From: Balneolaceae bacterium | GTDB taxonomy: Bacteria > Bacteroidota > Rhodothermia > Balneolales > Balneolaceae | Assembly: GCA_007134695.1 (NCBI GenBank) | Contig: SLKI01000008.1 | Span: 62,001-126,000, forward strand | DNA: 64,000 nucleotides | Direction: 5' to 3' | Position numbers and translations under genes: made by a program | Part shown: in pieces, positions 19,701-26,373 of the stretch | Layout: every line of letters starts with the position of its first letter | Numbering within the stretch: position 1 is the stretch's first letter | The notes under the pieces: model-generated | The model's input: only the letters and a program-made list of their open reading frames with translations | Told to the model about the DNA's origin: nothing | Databases searched by the model: none

Positions 19701-20300
19701 AAGATCGGCGGTCAAAGTGTCTACCTGAGAACCGGTGAATATGACAATGGCCAGCTTGGAGAAATTTTCATCGATATGCATCGTGAAGGTGCGGCTTTCC
19801 GCAGCCTGATGAACTGCTTTGCTATCGCTATTTCACTGGGACTACAGCATGGAGTACCGCTTGAGGAGTTTGTTGATGCATTCGTATTTACAAAATTTGA
19901 ACCAAGCGGAACCGTTGCAGGCAGTCCCCACATCAAAATGACGACCTCTGTCATCGATTATATATTTCGGGAACTGGCGGTTACCTATCTGGCACGAGAA
20001 GATCTCGCCCATGTTCCACCGGAAGAGATTGTCAAACGGAAACTGCGTCCATCGGAAGAGGATGAACTGGCGGAAGAGGTTGCCAGACAGGTAGAAACCA
20101 AAATGAAAAATCCGGTAAAAGAACCGGCGGGCAATCAATCACTGACCGGTGAAAAAACGGTATCCGAAACTGATTACGACCGGGCCAAGCAGCTCGGTTA
20201 TACAGGCGACTCTTGCCCCGAATGCGGCAGCATGACAATGATCCGTAACGGAACATGCCTTAAGTGCATTACCTGCGGATCAACTACCGGCTGCTCTTGA
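16713..20300 (+). CDS. nrdJ: Adenosylcobalamin-dependent (class II) ribonucleotide reductase
   Basis: Reduces ribonucleotides to deoxyribonucleotides using an adenosylcobalamin radical, independent of oxygen. At 1195 aa it is the large NrdJ type. NSPQWFNTG (about 150-158) begins the catalytic barrel. [22 protein letters not shown] (about 229-250) matches the nucleotide-binding region. [21 protein letters not shown] (about 491-511) contains the Asn-Cys-Glu active-site signature, and [23 protein letters not shown] (about 690-712) holds the second catalytic part. The final residues carry CPECG and the [11 protein letters not shown] tail, the redox Cys arm that re-reduces the active site. It implies a need for B12 supply or salvage. 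No NrdR box was recognised. It follows the hairpin and DnaA-box region and ends at a good terminator. Confidence 0.97.
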   Translation: MKFKRFYTKSDWDSPYGEMKFVSRKSEIKNPDGSLVFRMDDVVVPESWSQVATDIIAQKYFRKAGVPVELKKIKEKGVPEWLQRSKADETALKKLDEEERYTHERDSRQVFNRLAGCWTYWGWKHDYFDTEEDARVFYEELCFMLANQMAAPNSPQWFNTGLNWAYGINGPSQGHYYVDAKTGKLKKSEDAYSHPQPHACFIQSVGDDLVNEGGIMDLWVREARLFKYGSGTGSNFSDLRAEGESLSGGGRSSGLMSFLKIGDRAAGAIKSGGTTRRAAKMVTLDLDHPDIEEYVNWKVREEQKVAAIVAGSKVTQKHLKKIIRLCHQPVEIDGKRVNGSVSRDPLKHKELGEAIRQAKRDQVPLNYIERVVQLAGQGFTDIKFDVYDTDWNSEAYMTVSGQNSNNSVRVPNAFMKAVVDDDQWNLYGRIEKRKAKEEGREPQPMKTLQARELWDQIAFAAWSCADPGTQYHDTINEWHTCPEDGPIKASNPCSEYMFLDNTACNLASLNLMKYFEDEQCSRFDVESIRYASRLWTVVLEISVLMAQFPSKEIAELSYIFRTLGLGYANLGTALMVQGVPYDSSEGCAMAGAITCMMHMSSYAASAEMASELGPFEGYERNSEHMLRVLRNHRRAAWNTDHDDYEELTIKPMAINPVECPDYLLKAAREDADRAVKKGEKYGYRNAQVTCIAPTGTIGLVMDCDTTGIEPDFALVKFKKLAGGGYFKIINQSVPLALKNLGYSPSQIDEIIRYAKGSGSLEECPHINPDSLMEIGFTEEKIKAVEEALPGSFDIKFAFNQWTLGEDFCKEVLDITEEQLSNYEFDMLRHLGYTQDQIREANDFVCGTMTVEGAPHLKDEHLPVFDCANKCGRIGTRFIAPEGHIRMMAAAQPFISGAISKTINLPNEATVDDIKDAYMLSWELMLKANALYRDGSKLSQPLNSMSDVLEELDELEEDVETSNQQEKVVKTAEKIIHKYVARRQRLPYRRSGYTQKVKIGGQSVYLRTGEYDNGQLGEIFIDMHREGAAFRSLMNCFAIAISLGLQHGVPLEEFVDAFVFTKFEPSGTVAGSPHIKMTTSVIDYIFRELAVTYLAREDLAHVPPEEIVKRKLRPSEEDELAEEVARQVETKMKNPVKEPAGNQSLTGEKTVSETDYDRAKQLGYTGDSCPECGSMTMIRNGTCLKCITCGSTTGCS

Positions 20301-20331
20301 CGGCAGGATGAAAGCTTGACTAGTCACCTCC

Positions 20332-20370
20332 AGCCCGTTCGGTCGAACACCGGACGGGCTTTTTTATTTT
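20332..20370 (+). terminator. Rho-independent terminator after nrdJ
   Basis: A 12-bp stem, AGCCCGTTCGGT pairing with ACCGGACGGGCT (one G-U pair), around the loop CGAAC, followed by a run of T residues from 20360. It lies about 30 bp after the nrdJ stop. Confidence 0.9.
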
Positions 20371-20479
20371 CTATTCGCTGCCGCTCATTTCAGTAAAAGA
20401 AACCGGATTGCGAAGCCTCGCCGGTTTTGGAAGAAAATTATGACTCACCTATATTGAGCCGAAATGTTAAACAAAACGC

Positions 20480-20521
20480 ATTGTCACCTGCCATCATAAA
20501 ATTGTCACCTGCCATCATAAA
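20480..20521 (+). repeat. Exact 21-bp tandem duplication before the S10 peptidase start
   Basis: Two identical 21-bp units beginning ATTGTCACCTGCC occupy 20480-20500 and 20501-20521, ending one base before the ATG I assign to the peptidase. In the peptidase frame they would read LSPAIIK-LSPAIIN, but this probably lies in the untranslated leader. Confidence 0.95.
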
Positions 20522-20522
20522 T

Positions 20523-22082
20523 ATGAGGAAGATGAACCGAAATCGAACTGTTCAACTCGCCCCGAAATTCAAATTTTCAACTTTAACTGCCTGGTTCTCC
20601 GCTTTTTCATTGCTGTTAGCCGTTATGATTCTGCCGAATGACAGCGAAGCTCAAGAGAGGGTCCTCGAAGCAGAAAGCAGTGTCACGTCGGAACATGAAG
20701 TGACAATTAAGGGAGAACGAATCCAATATACAGCCACAGCCGGCACCCAGCCGGTCTGGGGTAGTGACGGCGTTGCAGAAGCGTCGCTCTTTTATGTCTA
20801 TTATGAACGACAGGGGGTAGAAGATAAGTCCAGAAGGCCGCTCGTCTTCTCATTTAATGGGGGGCCCGGGTCAGCTTCAGTCTGGATGCATATCGGATAT
20901 ACCGGCCCCAGATTTCTTGAAATCGATGAAGAGGGGTATCCGATCCAGCCCTATGGAGTTGTTGAAAATCCTCATTCCATCCTGGATGTAGCCGATATCG
21001 TATATATCGACCCCGTCAATACCGGCTTCTCAAGAATTCTGGACCCGGATGCGGATCGTTCAAACTTTTTCGGGGTGAATGCCGACATCCGTTATTTGGC
21101 AGACTGGATCGATAATTTCGTCTCCAGGCATAACCGATGGACTTCTCCGAAATATTTGAAAGGGGAGAGTTATGGCACGACCCGTGTAGCAGGGCTGGCC
21201 AACCGGCTCCAAAATTCTCACTGGATGTATATCAACGGAGTAATTCTGGTCTCACCGACCGGCCTGGGCCTGGAACCACCAGCAATGAGCCCCAGGTCAG
21301 AAATACTGAAACTGCCCTATTACGCGGCCACAGCCTGGTATCACGAAGCACTGGATCACGATTTGCAGCAGCAGGATCTTTATGATTTTATGCCCGAAGT
21401 GGAAGAGTTTACGATAGAAACCTACCTTCCGGCGGTTGCCCGCGGAGGAAGCCTGAGTGAAGAGGAGAGAGCTAATATCGCCGAATCGGTGTCAAAGTAT
21501 TCCGGAATCGACAAGCAACATGTGCTCGATTACAACCTGACGATTCCGACATCGTTTTACTGGAAAGAGCTGTTAAGAGATCGCGGTCAGACAGTAGGCC
21601 GACTGGACTCCCGATATCGCGGAATCGACCGAAGTGACGGAGGCGAACGTTACGATCACGATCCTGCGCTCACCTCCTGGAACCATACGTTTACACCGGC
21701 GATCAATCACTATTTGAGAGAGCACCTCGGGTATGAAACCGACTTGCAATATAACATTTTCGGACCGGTACACCCCTGGGACAGAAGCAACAATACAACT
21801 GGTGAGGATCTGCGGCGTGCCATGGGGCAAAATCCCTGGATGCAAGTCCTGGTTCAGTCCGGCTATTATGATGGTGCCACAGACTATTTTTCAGCCAAAT
21901 ATGTGATATGGAATATGGACCGAAGCGGAAAGGTACAGGATCGTCTCCATTTTGAAGGGTATCGAAGCGGCCATATGATGTATCTGCGGCATGAAGACTT
22001 GGAGACCTCGAACCAGCATATCCGCGAGTTTATTCTCAACAGCATACCGGAAGAGGGTACACCGGCCATGTATGAAAGATAA
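20523..22082 (+). CDS. Serine carboxypeptidase, peptidase family S10
   Basis: Removes C-terminal residues from peptides; exported. From the ATG at 20523 it is 519 aa with a basic N-terminus and a hydrophobic signal segment at about residues 17-36 (LTAWFSAFSLLLAVMIL), followed by SEAQ as probable cleavage region. The oxyanion-hole motif FSFNGGPGSASVWMH and catalytic Ser216 in GESYGTTR are present. The probable catalytic Asp454 is in YYDGATDYF and His484 in RSGHMMYL. A longer reading from a TTG at 20427 would add 32 residues before the signal peptide and run through the 21-bp duplication; I reject it for that reason. It converges with the bactofilin gene (29 bp apart). Confidence 0.9.
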   Translation: MRKMNRNRTVQLAPKFKFSTLTAWFSAFSLLLAVMILPNDSEAQERVLEAESSVTSEHEVTIKGERIQYTATAGTQPVWGSDGVAEASLFYVYYERQGVEDKSRRPLVFSFNGGPGSASVWMHIGYTGPRFLEIDEEGYPIQPYGVVENPHSILDVADIVYIDPVNTGFSRILDPDADRSNFFGVNADIRYLADWIDNFVSRHNRWTSPKYLKGESYGTTRVAGLANRLQNSHWMYINGVILVSPTGLGLEPPAMSPRSEILKLPYYAATAWYHEALDHDLQQQDLYDFMPEVEEFTIETYLPAVARGGSLSEEERANIAESVSKYSGIDKQHVLDYNLTIPTSFYWKELLRDRGQTVGRLDSRYRGIDRSDGGERYDHDPALTSWNHTFTPAINHYLREHLGYETDLQYNIFGPVHPWDRSNNTTGEDLRRAMGQNPWMQVLVQSGYYDGATDYFSAKYVIWNMDRSGKVQDRLHFEGYRSGHMMYLRHEDLETSNQHIREFILNSIPEEGTPAMYER

Positions 22083-22111
22083 GATTAGGGTGACGGCAGG
22101 GCCGGCCGGGT

Positions 22112-22648
22112 TTACCAGAAATGGTCACCGTAAGGGTCCGGTTTCCTGCTCTCATCTTTTTCATCCTCTGTTGCCGAGCTGCCGTTTTCCACCCCATCTT
22201 TTTTGATTGAATCGGAAGTTTCGGGTGTAGGGGTAGACGAAGTGTCTTTTGGTTTAGCATTTTTGGCAACTGGCGTCTCTACAACAGCTTTTTCGTGACG
22301 GTTATCCGCCAAGTGGTTAACGGCAGCTTCAAATTGGCAATAAGCCCCCTCTTCGATTTCAACTGAATGGGAACTGATCGAACCATACAGATAAGCTGTA
22401 CTGAAGATACGGGCTTTTTTTTCAACCCATACATTACCTTCGATACGACCGTAAAGTACCAAATCTCTCGCTTTGACATTCCCTCTGATTTCTGCGTCCT
22501 GATCGATGACCAGTTTGCCGTCGCATTCGACGTTCAGCGCCACTTCTCCTGAGATCCGGCTGCTGGACGGCAGATAGAGTTTATTTTCCCGGATTCGGGT
22601 GCCTTTTGCAAGCAGAGTAACTGCGTTCTGCCTCTCCAATTTCTTCAT
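22112..22648 (-). CDS. Bactofilin-type polymer-forming cytoskeletal protein
   Basis: A self-assembling beta-helical filament protein that positions cell-shape or envelope machinery at the membrane. The bactofilin core is at about residues 30-110, with the six-residue strand rhythm visible in SGEVALNVECDGKLVID, IRGNVKARDLVLYGRIEGNVW and YLYGSISSHSVEIEEGAYCQF. It is flanked by a short N-terminal segment and a long, probably disordered tail rich in Glu, Lys, Pro and Thr (about 120-178). It sits 101 bp downstream of the actin-like ATPase gene on the same strand, so co-transcription and joint function are likely but unproven. M23 peptidase genes, frequent partners of bactofilins, are not adjacent here. 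Confidence 0.9.
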   Translation of the reverse strand: MKKLERQNAVTLLAKGTRIRENKLYLPSSSRISGEVALNVECDGKLVIDQDAEIRGNVKARDLVLYGRIEGNVWVEKKARIFSTAYLYGSISSHSVEIEEGAYCQFEAAVNHLADNRHEKAVVETPVAKNAKPKDTSSTPTPETSDSIKKDGVENGSSATEDEKDESRKPDPYGDHFW

Positions 22649-22749
22649 CGCACTTTTTTATACTTCTTCACAGGAGCCGCCTCACATGGGATCCTGTGAT
22701 CCATTTTTGAATAGTATATCTTCCTCTGAAACCTGTCGAAGAGTCCGGA

Positions 22750-23778
22750 TCAGATTCCCGCACTGGAATCAATCACGCTGACGGTTGTATTGGCATTGCC
22801 GATATCGATACCGACAGCTGCTGCAGCAGAACCACCCTTGTTACGGGAACGGATGCAATAGCCCCGGCTAGTAACCGTGGCTGGATTTTCAGCCACTTCA
22901 ATATTGACAAAACTGTCGAACTCTCTTCGGAAACTGTCGACCAGTTCCGGATAATTTGCACCCCCGCCAATCAACAATATGGTATTGGCACGATCAAAAT
23001 CGTCGTCACTCCAGGTATTTCTCATAAGGGGAGAGATCACATCCTCATAGTAATGAGCCAGTGCCTGCCGCCGAATCTCTGTAAGATCGATACGCTTTCG
23101 GTTGAGAATTATATTACCGGCCTGAAATGCCGTATCGAATTGCTGCTCCGTGCGCAAACCTACATAATAATCCCGCATCAGCCGCTTCATGGCCCAATCG
23201 ATTGCATAGCGCAGTCCGTTTCCGGAAGCTTCGGTTCGCTGAATAACTCCTTTGTCGGTACTAAGGCCGATTTCCGTCGTACCGTAACCCATACTCACCA
23301 TAAAGAAATTTCCGGTCCGCTGATCTTCGCCGCTTCGCATGGCAATAATACCGCCGATCAATTCCGGAATCACTTCGACCCGGTTTACCGAGATCGGCTG
23401 AACCAGATGATCACTGCCGCCGAAGGGCCGGGTATCGTATGTGACAGATTCTATGCTGTTGAAAAACTCAACTGCGGGTTTTTTGTTGATATTGATCGTC
23501 GAGTATGGGAAACCGGTTGTAATAACCATCGGTTCCTTTACAAAGTTTGATGCGGTCAACAGACTTGCTTTGGCCAGCAGTTGATAGTCGAGCTCATCAA
23601 CAGAACTGTTGATCGCTTTGTGAGGATTTTTACCCTCTACCAGGGCCAGGTCCCCGATAATGTAATCTTCCTCACCTTCACGGATCTTCATACCGGTAAG
23701 TTGATCACGTGAAACGTTCTGTAGTTCGGATCCCTGACTCTGGATCAGGCTGGGGAAAGTCGTCGTTCGGATTCGCAT
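22750..23778 (-). CDS. Actin-like ATPase with circularly permuted motif order
   Basis: A member of the ParM/Alp/Ta0583-like actin family by pattern: FPSLIQSQG (8-16), EEDYIIGDLALVEGKNP (36-52), MVITTGFPYSTI (84-95), VIPELIGGIIA (136-146), phosphate-2-like VSMGYGTTEIGL (161-172), adenosine motif ILLIGGGANYPELV (267-280) and the usual C-terminal ENPATVTSRGY (297-307). The canonical first element is missing at the N-terminus. Instead it is at the end: after the linker NKGGSAAAA (313-321) comes VGIDIGNANTTVSVID (322-337), a perfect phosphate-1 motif with Asp325. Upstream codons reach a stop 12 codons before the ATG without encoding such a motif, so it is not a mis-set start. The phosphate-2 Asp appears replaced by Ser162. 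The 342-aa length equals a normal family member. Bactofilin follows. Confidence 0.85.
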   Translation of the reverse strand: MRIRTTTFPSLIQSQGSELQNVSRDQLTGMKIREGEEDYIIGDLALVEGKNPHKAINSSVDELDYQLLAKASLLTASNFVKEPMVITTGFPYSTININKKPAVEFFNSIESVTYDTRPFGGSDHLVQPISVNRVEVIPELIGGIIAMRSGEDQRTGNFFMVSMGYGTTEIGLSTDKGVIQRTEASGNGLRYAIDWAMKRLMRDYYVGLRTEQQFDTAFQAGNIILNRKRIDLTEIRRQALAHYYEDVISPLMRNTWSDDDFDRANTILLIGGGANYPELVDSFRREFDSFVNIEVAENPATVTSRGYCIRSRNKGGSAAAAVGIDIGNANTTVSVIDSSAGI

Positions 23779-23825
23779 GGCTCGTTTTCGTACGGTATTA
23801 CAGTTAGTCAGTCAATTTGCATGGT

Positions 23826-23870
23826 AATTAAACATTCGGGTGATGATCTGCCCGTCTCCTATGTTTAATT
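23826..23870. repeat. 10-bp inverted repeat upstream of the actin-like gene
   Basis: AATTAAACAT at 23826-23835 is the exact reverse complement of ATGTTTAATT at 23861-23870, with 25 bp between. It lies 48 bp upstream of the actin-like ATG, in the 238-bp gap to DUF445. It may be an operator or chance in AT-rich sequence. Confidence 0.5.
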
Positions 23871-24016
23871 GGATGCAACCGAAGTCTGAATATGATGGCC
23901 AGCTTGTTTAGATATTACAAGCAAGCAATCTGTTGCACCCGATAATACAATAATTCGCTTTTTTTTAAAAATCCAACTGTCTTTCATGGAGTTACTAAAA
24001 TTCAGTCGTTAAACTA

Positions 24017-25210
24017 TCAGTTCGAACTATTTACTTGTGAATCTGATCCTTGCCGTAAAAACCTGTGGATGATCCTGTCAGCCAGGTAAACGGATCCTCC
24101 CAGAAGCGTTAAAAAGAGGAGGCTTAGTTGTGGCTGCCAGATAACCAGGCCTCCGATAGTACCGAGCAGAGCTCCCAGGTATTGAATATATTTCAGCTGT
24201 TCGTTAACTGCCCGAAGGATCATCTTTTCCAGGTTACCGTGATCAAACTGCATAAGACTTTGTTTAACGATCGAATGTACATCCAGACGGTTGATCAGTC
24301 GATTGAGCAGAGCCAGAAGCTGACGATCGATCTCCTCACCATGTCTGTGCAACTCTTCCGGCAGAGTATCGAGTGTCGAGTCGAGATGATAGAGCTCCTT
24401 CTCAATGATGGAAGGTAATCGGTCCAACGCCTGTCCAACCAGATCTGCCAGTTCGACTCCCCGAATCATGCTGTAGGTTTTAAAAGCGGTTCGTTCAACA
24501 ATTCGGTTTTCGAGAGCAAGATCAATTTCTTCAGCCAATTTCTTAGAAAAGGTGCTTCGAAATTGACGATTACCAAGTATTGTTTCGGTATAATCGATGA
24601 GCCATCGTTTCAGATCCCGTCGAAATTCGGGCTGTTCCACTATTTGTCCGATTCTGACAGCACCATACTCTCTGTACCGTGTAATCATACCGGAGTCACG
24701 GAGATTTGATTTGATAATTTCCGGATTGATCAGATCCTCCGATACGGCTGTAGCAAGTCTTCGGGCTACACGCTCTTTTTGTGCTGGCAGTAATCCCTGA
24801 CCGAGGATCGGACGTTTCTCCGATGGCCGGAACAGCATCGTAATGGCAAGCCAGTTGGTCAGAAAACCGATCAGCCCGCTCACCGAGACAATTCGCAATA
24901 AACCGTCGAGAGGATAGGAATTTCCGATTATCAAGATTCGGCTGTCGTTGAAATCCCAAAAAAATGAAGCGAGAAATGAGAAAGCCAGAACCCAGGGAAG
25001 CATTGATAGAAGGGTCAATCCCAAACTGTACCTGCGTGAGGGAGCAGGTTCGGTCGAACTATCCCTTCTGTTTGCTGTTATTAAAGGATCGGCCGGTTGA
25101 TATTTCCGGATCAATCTTAAAAATTTACGTATAAAAAGGCCGGTTACACGTAAATTTTTATTTGCAGCGCTCGAATTGCCGCTTCCTGAACTTTGTTGTT
25201 TTGTACTCAT
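24017..25210 (-). CDS. DUF445 family membrane protein
   Basis: A membrane protein of the DUF445 (YjiN/YheB-like) family of unknown function. After a hydrophilic N-terminus (about 65 residues) there are two membrane segments (about 66-90 and 108-128). They are followed by the family signature IGFLTNWLAITMLFRPSEKRP and GLLPAQKERVARRLATAVSEDL. A long helical, probably coiled-coil region covers about 170-340 (domain repeats of LADLVGQALDRLP and KQSLMQFDHG type). A final hydrophobic hairpin (about 345-385) completes it. The 397-aa length is normal. It lies 149 bp after ybeY on the same strand. Confidence 0.88.
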   Translation of the reverse strand: MSTKQQSSGSGNSSAANKNLRVTGLFIRKFLRLIRKYQPADPLITANRRDSSTEPAPSRRYSLGLTLLSMLPWVLAFSFLASFFWDFNDSRILIIGNSYPLDGLLRIVSVSGLIGFLTNWLAITMLFRPSEKRPILGQGLLPAQKERVARRLATAVSEDLINPEIIKSNLRDSGMITRYREYGAVRIGQIVEQPEFRRDLKRWLIDYTETILGNRQFRSTFSKKLAEEIDLALENRIVERTAFKTYSMIRGVELADLVGQALDRLPSIIEKELYHLDSTLDTLPEELHRHGEEIDRQLLALLNRLINRLDVHSIVKQSLMQFDHGNLEKMILRAVNEQLKYIQYLGALLGTIGGLVIWQPQLSLLFLTLLGGSVYLADRIIHRFLRQGSDSQVNSSN

Positions 25211-25359
25211 AGATGCAGCACTTCTTGTGCAGGAACTCCATTATTCAGCTATTTGACCCCTTAGTTCAGTCTTATGACTGGACGATGCGGATTTTACTAT
25301 CGGCCGCTATAATGCACACGAAGGAACCGGAGCGAAAGTTTCATGAGGATGACACAATT

Positions 25360-25818
25360 CTATGGCATATAATCTTCTTCGATCAAGCGCATCTCCTTTT
25401 TTTGAGTTTCATCTGCATCCTCATAGCCGGCCAGATGCAAAAGTCCGTGAATGAACACCCTGTAAAATTCGGAATCAATTTCTGTGCCCAACTCCCCGGC
25501 CTGTTCATAAATTCGGGGTACACAACAGTAGATTGAGGCTTCCATCTCTTTACGGTCGGTCCGATCATCATAACGAAATGTGAGAATGTCGGTTACATAC
25601 TCCTTGTTCAGGTGCTCCCTGTTTAACTCTACAATAGCTTCTTCTCCTACAAATATCAGTTCAAGAAATGCAAAATGGATCTCTTCACCGGTTTCCACAT
25701 TAGCCAGAATCTGCTGAAATGTGCTGGAATCGACCGGAATTTCTAATTGATCGGGGTTGTGTATAACCGGCAATTTTTCAGGACGATCGGTAAAGCCAAA
25801 AACAGGAAAACGGCTCAT
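25360..25818 (-). CDS. ybeY: Endoribonuclease YbeY (rRNA maturation factor)
   Basis: A metal-dependent single-strand RNase for 16S rRNA 3' end maturation and ribosome quality control. Family motifs: LNREHLNKEYVTDILTFRY, and the metal-binding HGLLHLAGYEDADE, where two His residues are conserved and the third position is Asp, as is usual for Bacteroidetes-like YbeY. I prefer the ATG at 25816-25818 (MSRFPVFGF), which has GAGG about 10 bases upstream (152 aa). The ATG at 25843-25845 would add nine residues and overlap the preceding gene by 20 bp. Confidence 0.9.
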   Translation of the reverse strand: MSRFPVFGFTDRPEKLPVIHNPDQLEIPVDSSTFQQILANVETGEEIHFAFLELIFVGEEAIVELNREHLNKEYVTDILTFRYDDRTDRKEMEASIYCCVPRIYEQAGELGTEIDSEFYRVFIHGLLHLAGYEDADETQKKEMRLIEEDYMP

Positions 25819-25825
25819 CCCAACC

Positions 25826-26284
25826 TCAATCAAAACTGAAGTCATCCATGCCGGATGTCTCGGTCAGCGAAAGGGCGACGCCGCACATCATCAGATCTTC
25901 AGGTAGCTCAGTGAAGTCTCCTTTCAATACATCATCGCTGACATTGGCATAGAGACTGCATCCGGCTCCCTGCTCGACGATCAGACCCGAAGTCATTCCT
26001 CTGGCTTTTCTGAAAAAAGTAACCTGCCGAAGCATCTCACTGGCGATAAAAGCTGTACAGTTATGCAGCTGCAGAAAGGTGTTGGCAGCATATACTGAAA
26101 CCATATTCATCTTTTCACCTTCAACTTCCAGGCCGAGGTGAATTTCCAGAGCCAGCCGACGGTTTTCCTCTTCATTTTTGAGTTCAAACCGATAAACATC
26201 ATTTCCGAGTGGTTTTGGCTCTGCCTGTAAAACATTACCAATCGACTCGATATTCTCTTTCGTAAAGTGGTGGATCATCTTCAT
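25826..26284 (-). CDS. Conserved protein of unknown function
   Basis: A 152-aa acidic soluble protein that I do not recognise. It has no signal peptide or membrane segment. Features include an alternating strand pattern in RRLALEIHLGLEVEGEKMNMVSVYAANTFLQLH (about 43-75), several Cys (positions about 76, 107 and 134), and an acidic C-terminus ending DDFSFD. It sits 8 bp upstream of ybeY and 89 bp after the DUF2723 gene on the same strand, so it may belong with ribosome or translation functions; that is only guilt by association. Codon use and composition match its neighbours. Confidence 0.75.
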   Translation of the reverse strand: MKMIHHFTKENIESIGNVLQAEPKPLGNDVYRFELKNEEENRRLALEIHLGLEVEGEKMNMVSVYAANTFLQLHNCTAFIASEMLRQVTFFRKARGMTSGLIVEQGAGCSLYANVSDDVLKGDFTELPEDLMMCGVALSLTETSGMDDFSFD

Positions 26285-26373
26285 ATTACTTGGAAAAAAG
26301 CTGCGTACGATTGCTGTACTCCTGCAACCGGTCGATTTCGATCAACTCCAATATACAATACCAGAAGGTAACT

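Noticed and set aside
20400-20427. Second hairpin (AAACCGG ... CCGGTTT) after nrdJ
   Set aside because: Lacks a T-tract on the plus strand and follows an already good terminator; could be chance.
20427-20522. N-terminal extension of the S10 peptidase from a TTG
   Set aside because: It would put 32 residues in front of a signal peptide and translate the 21-bp duplication; the ATG at 20523 is a better start.
23779-24016. Coding sequence between the actin-like and DUF445 genes
   Set aside because: No frame longer than about 40 codons with plausible start and composition; only AT-rich sequence and short inverted repeats.
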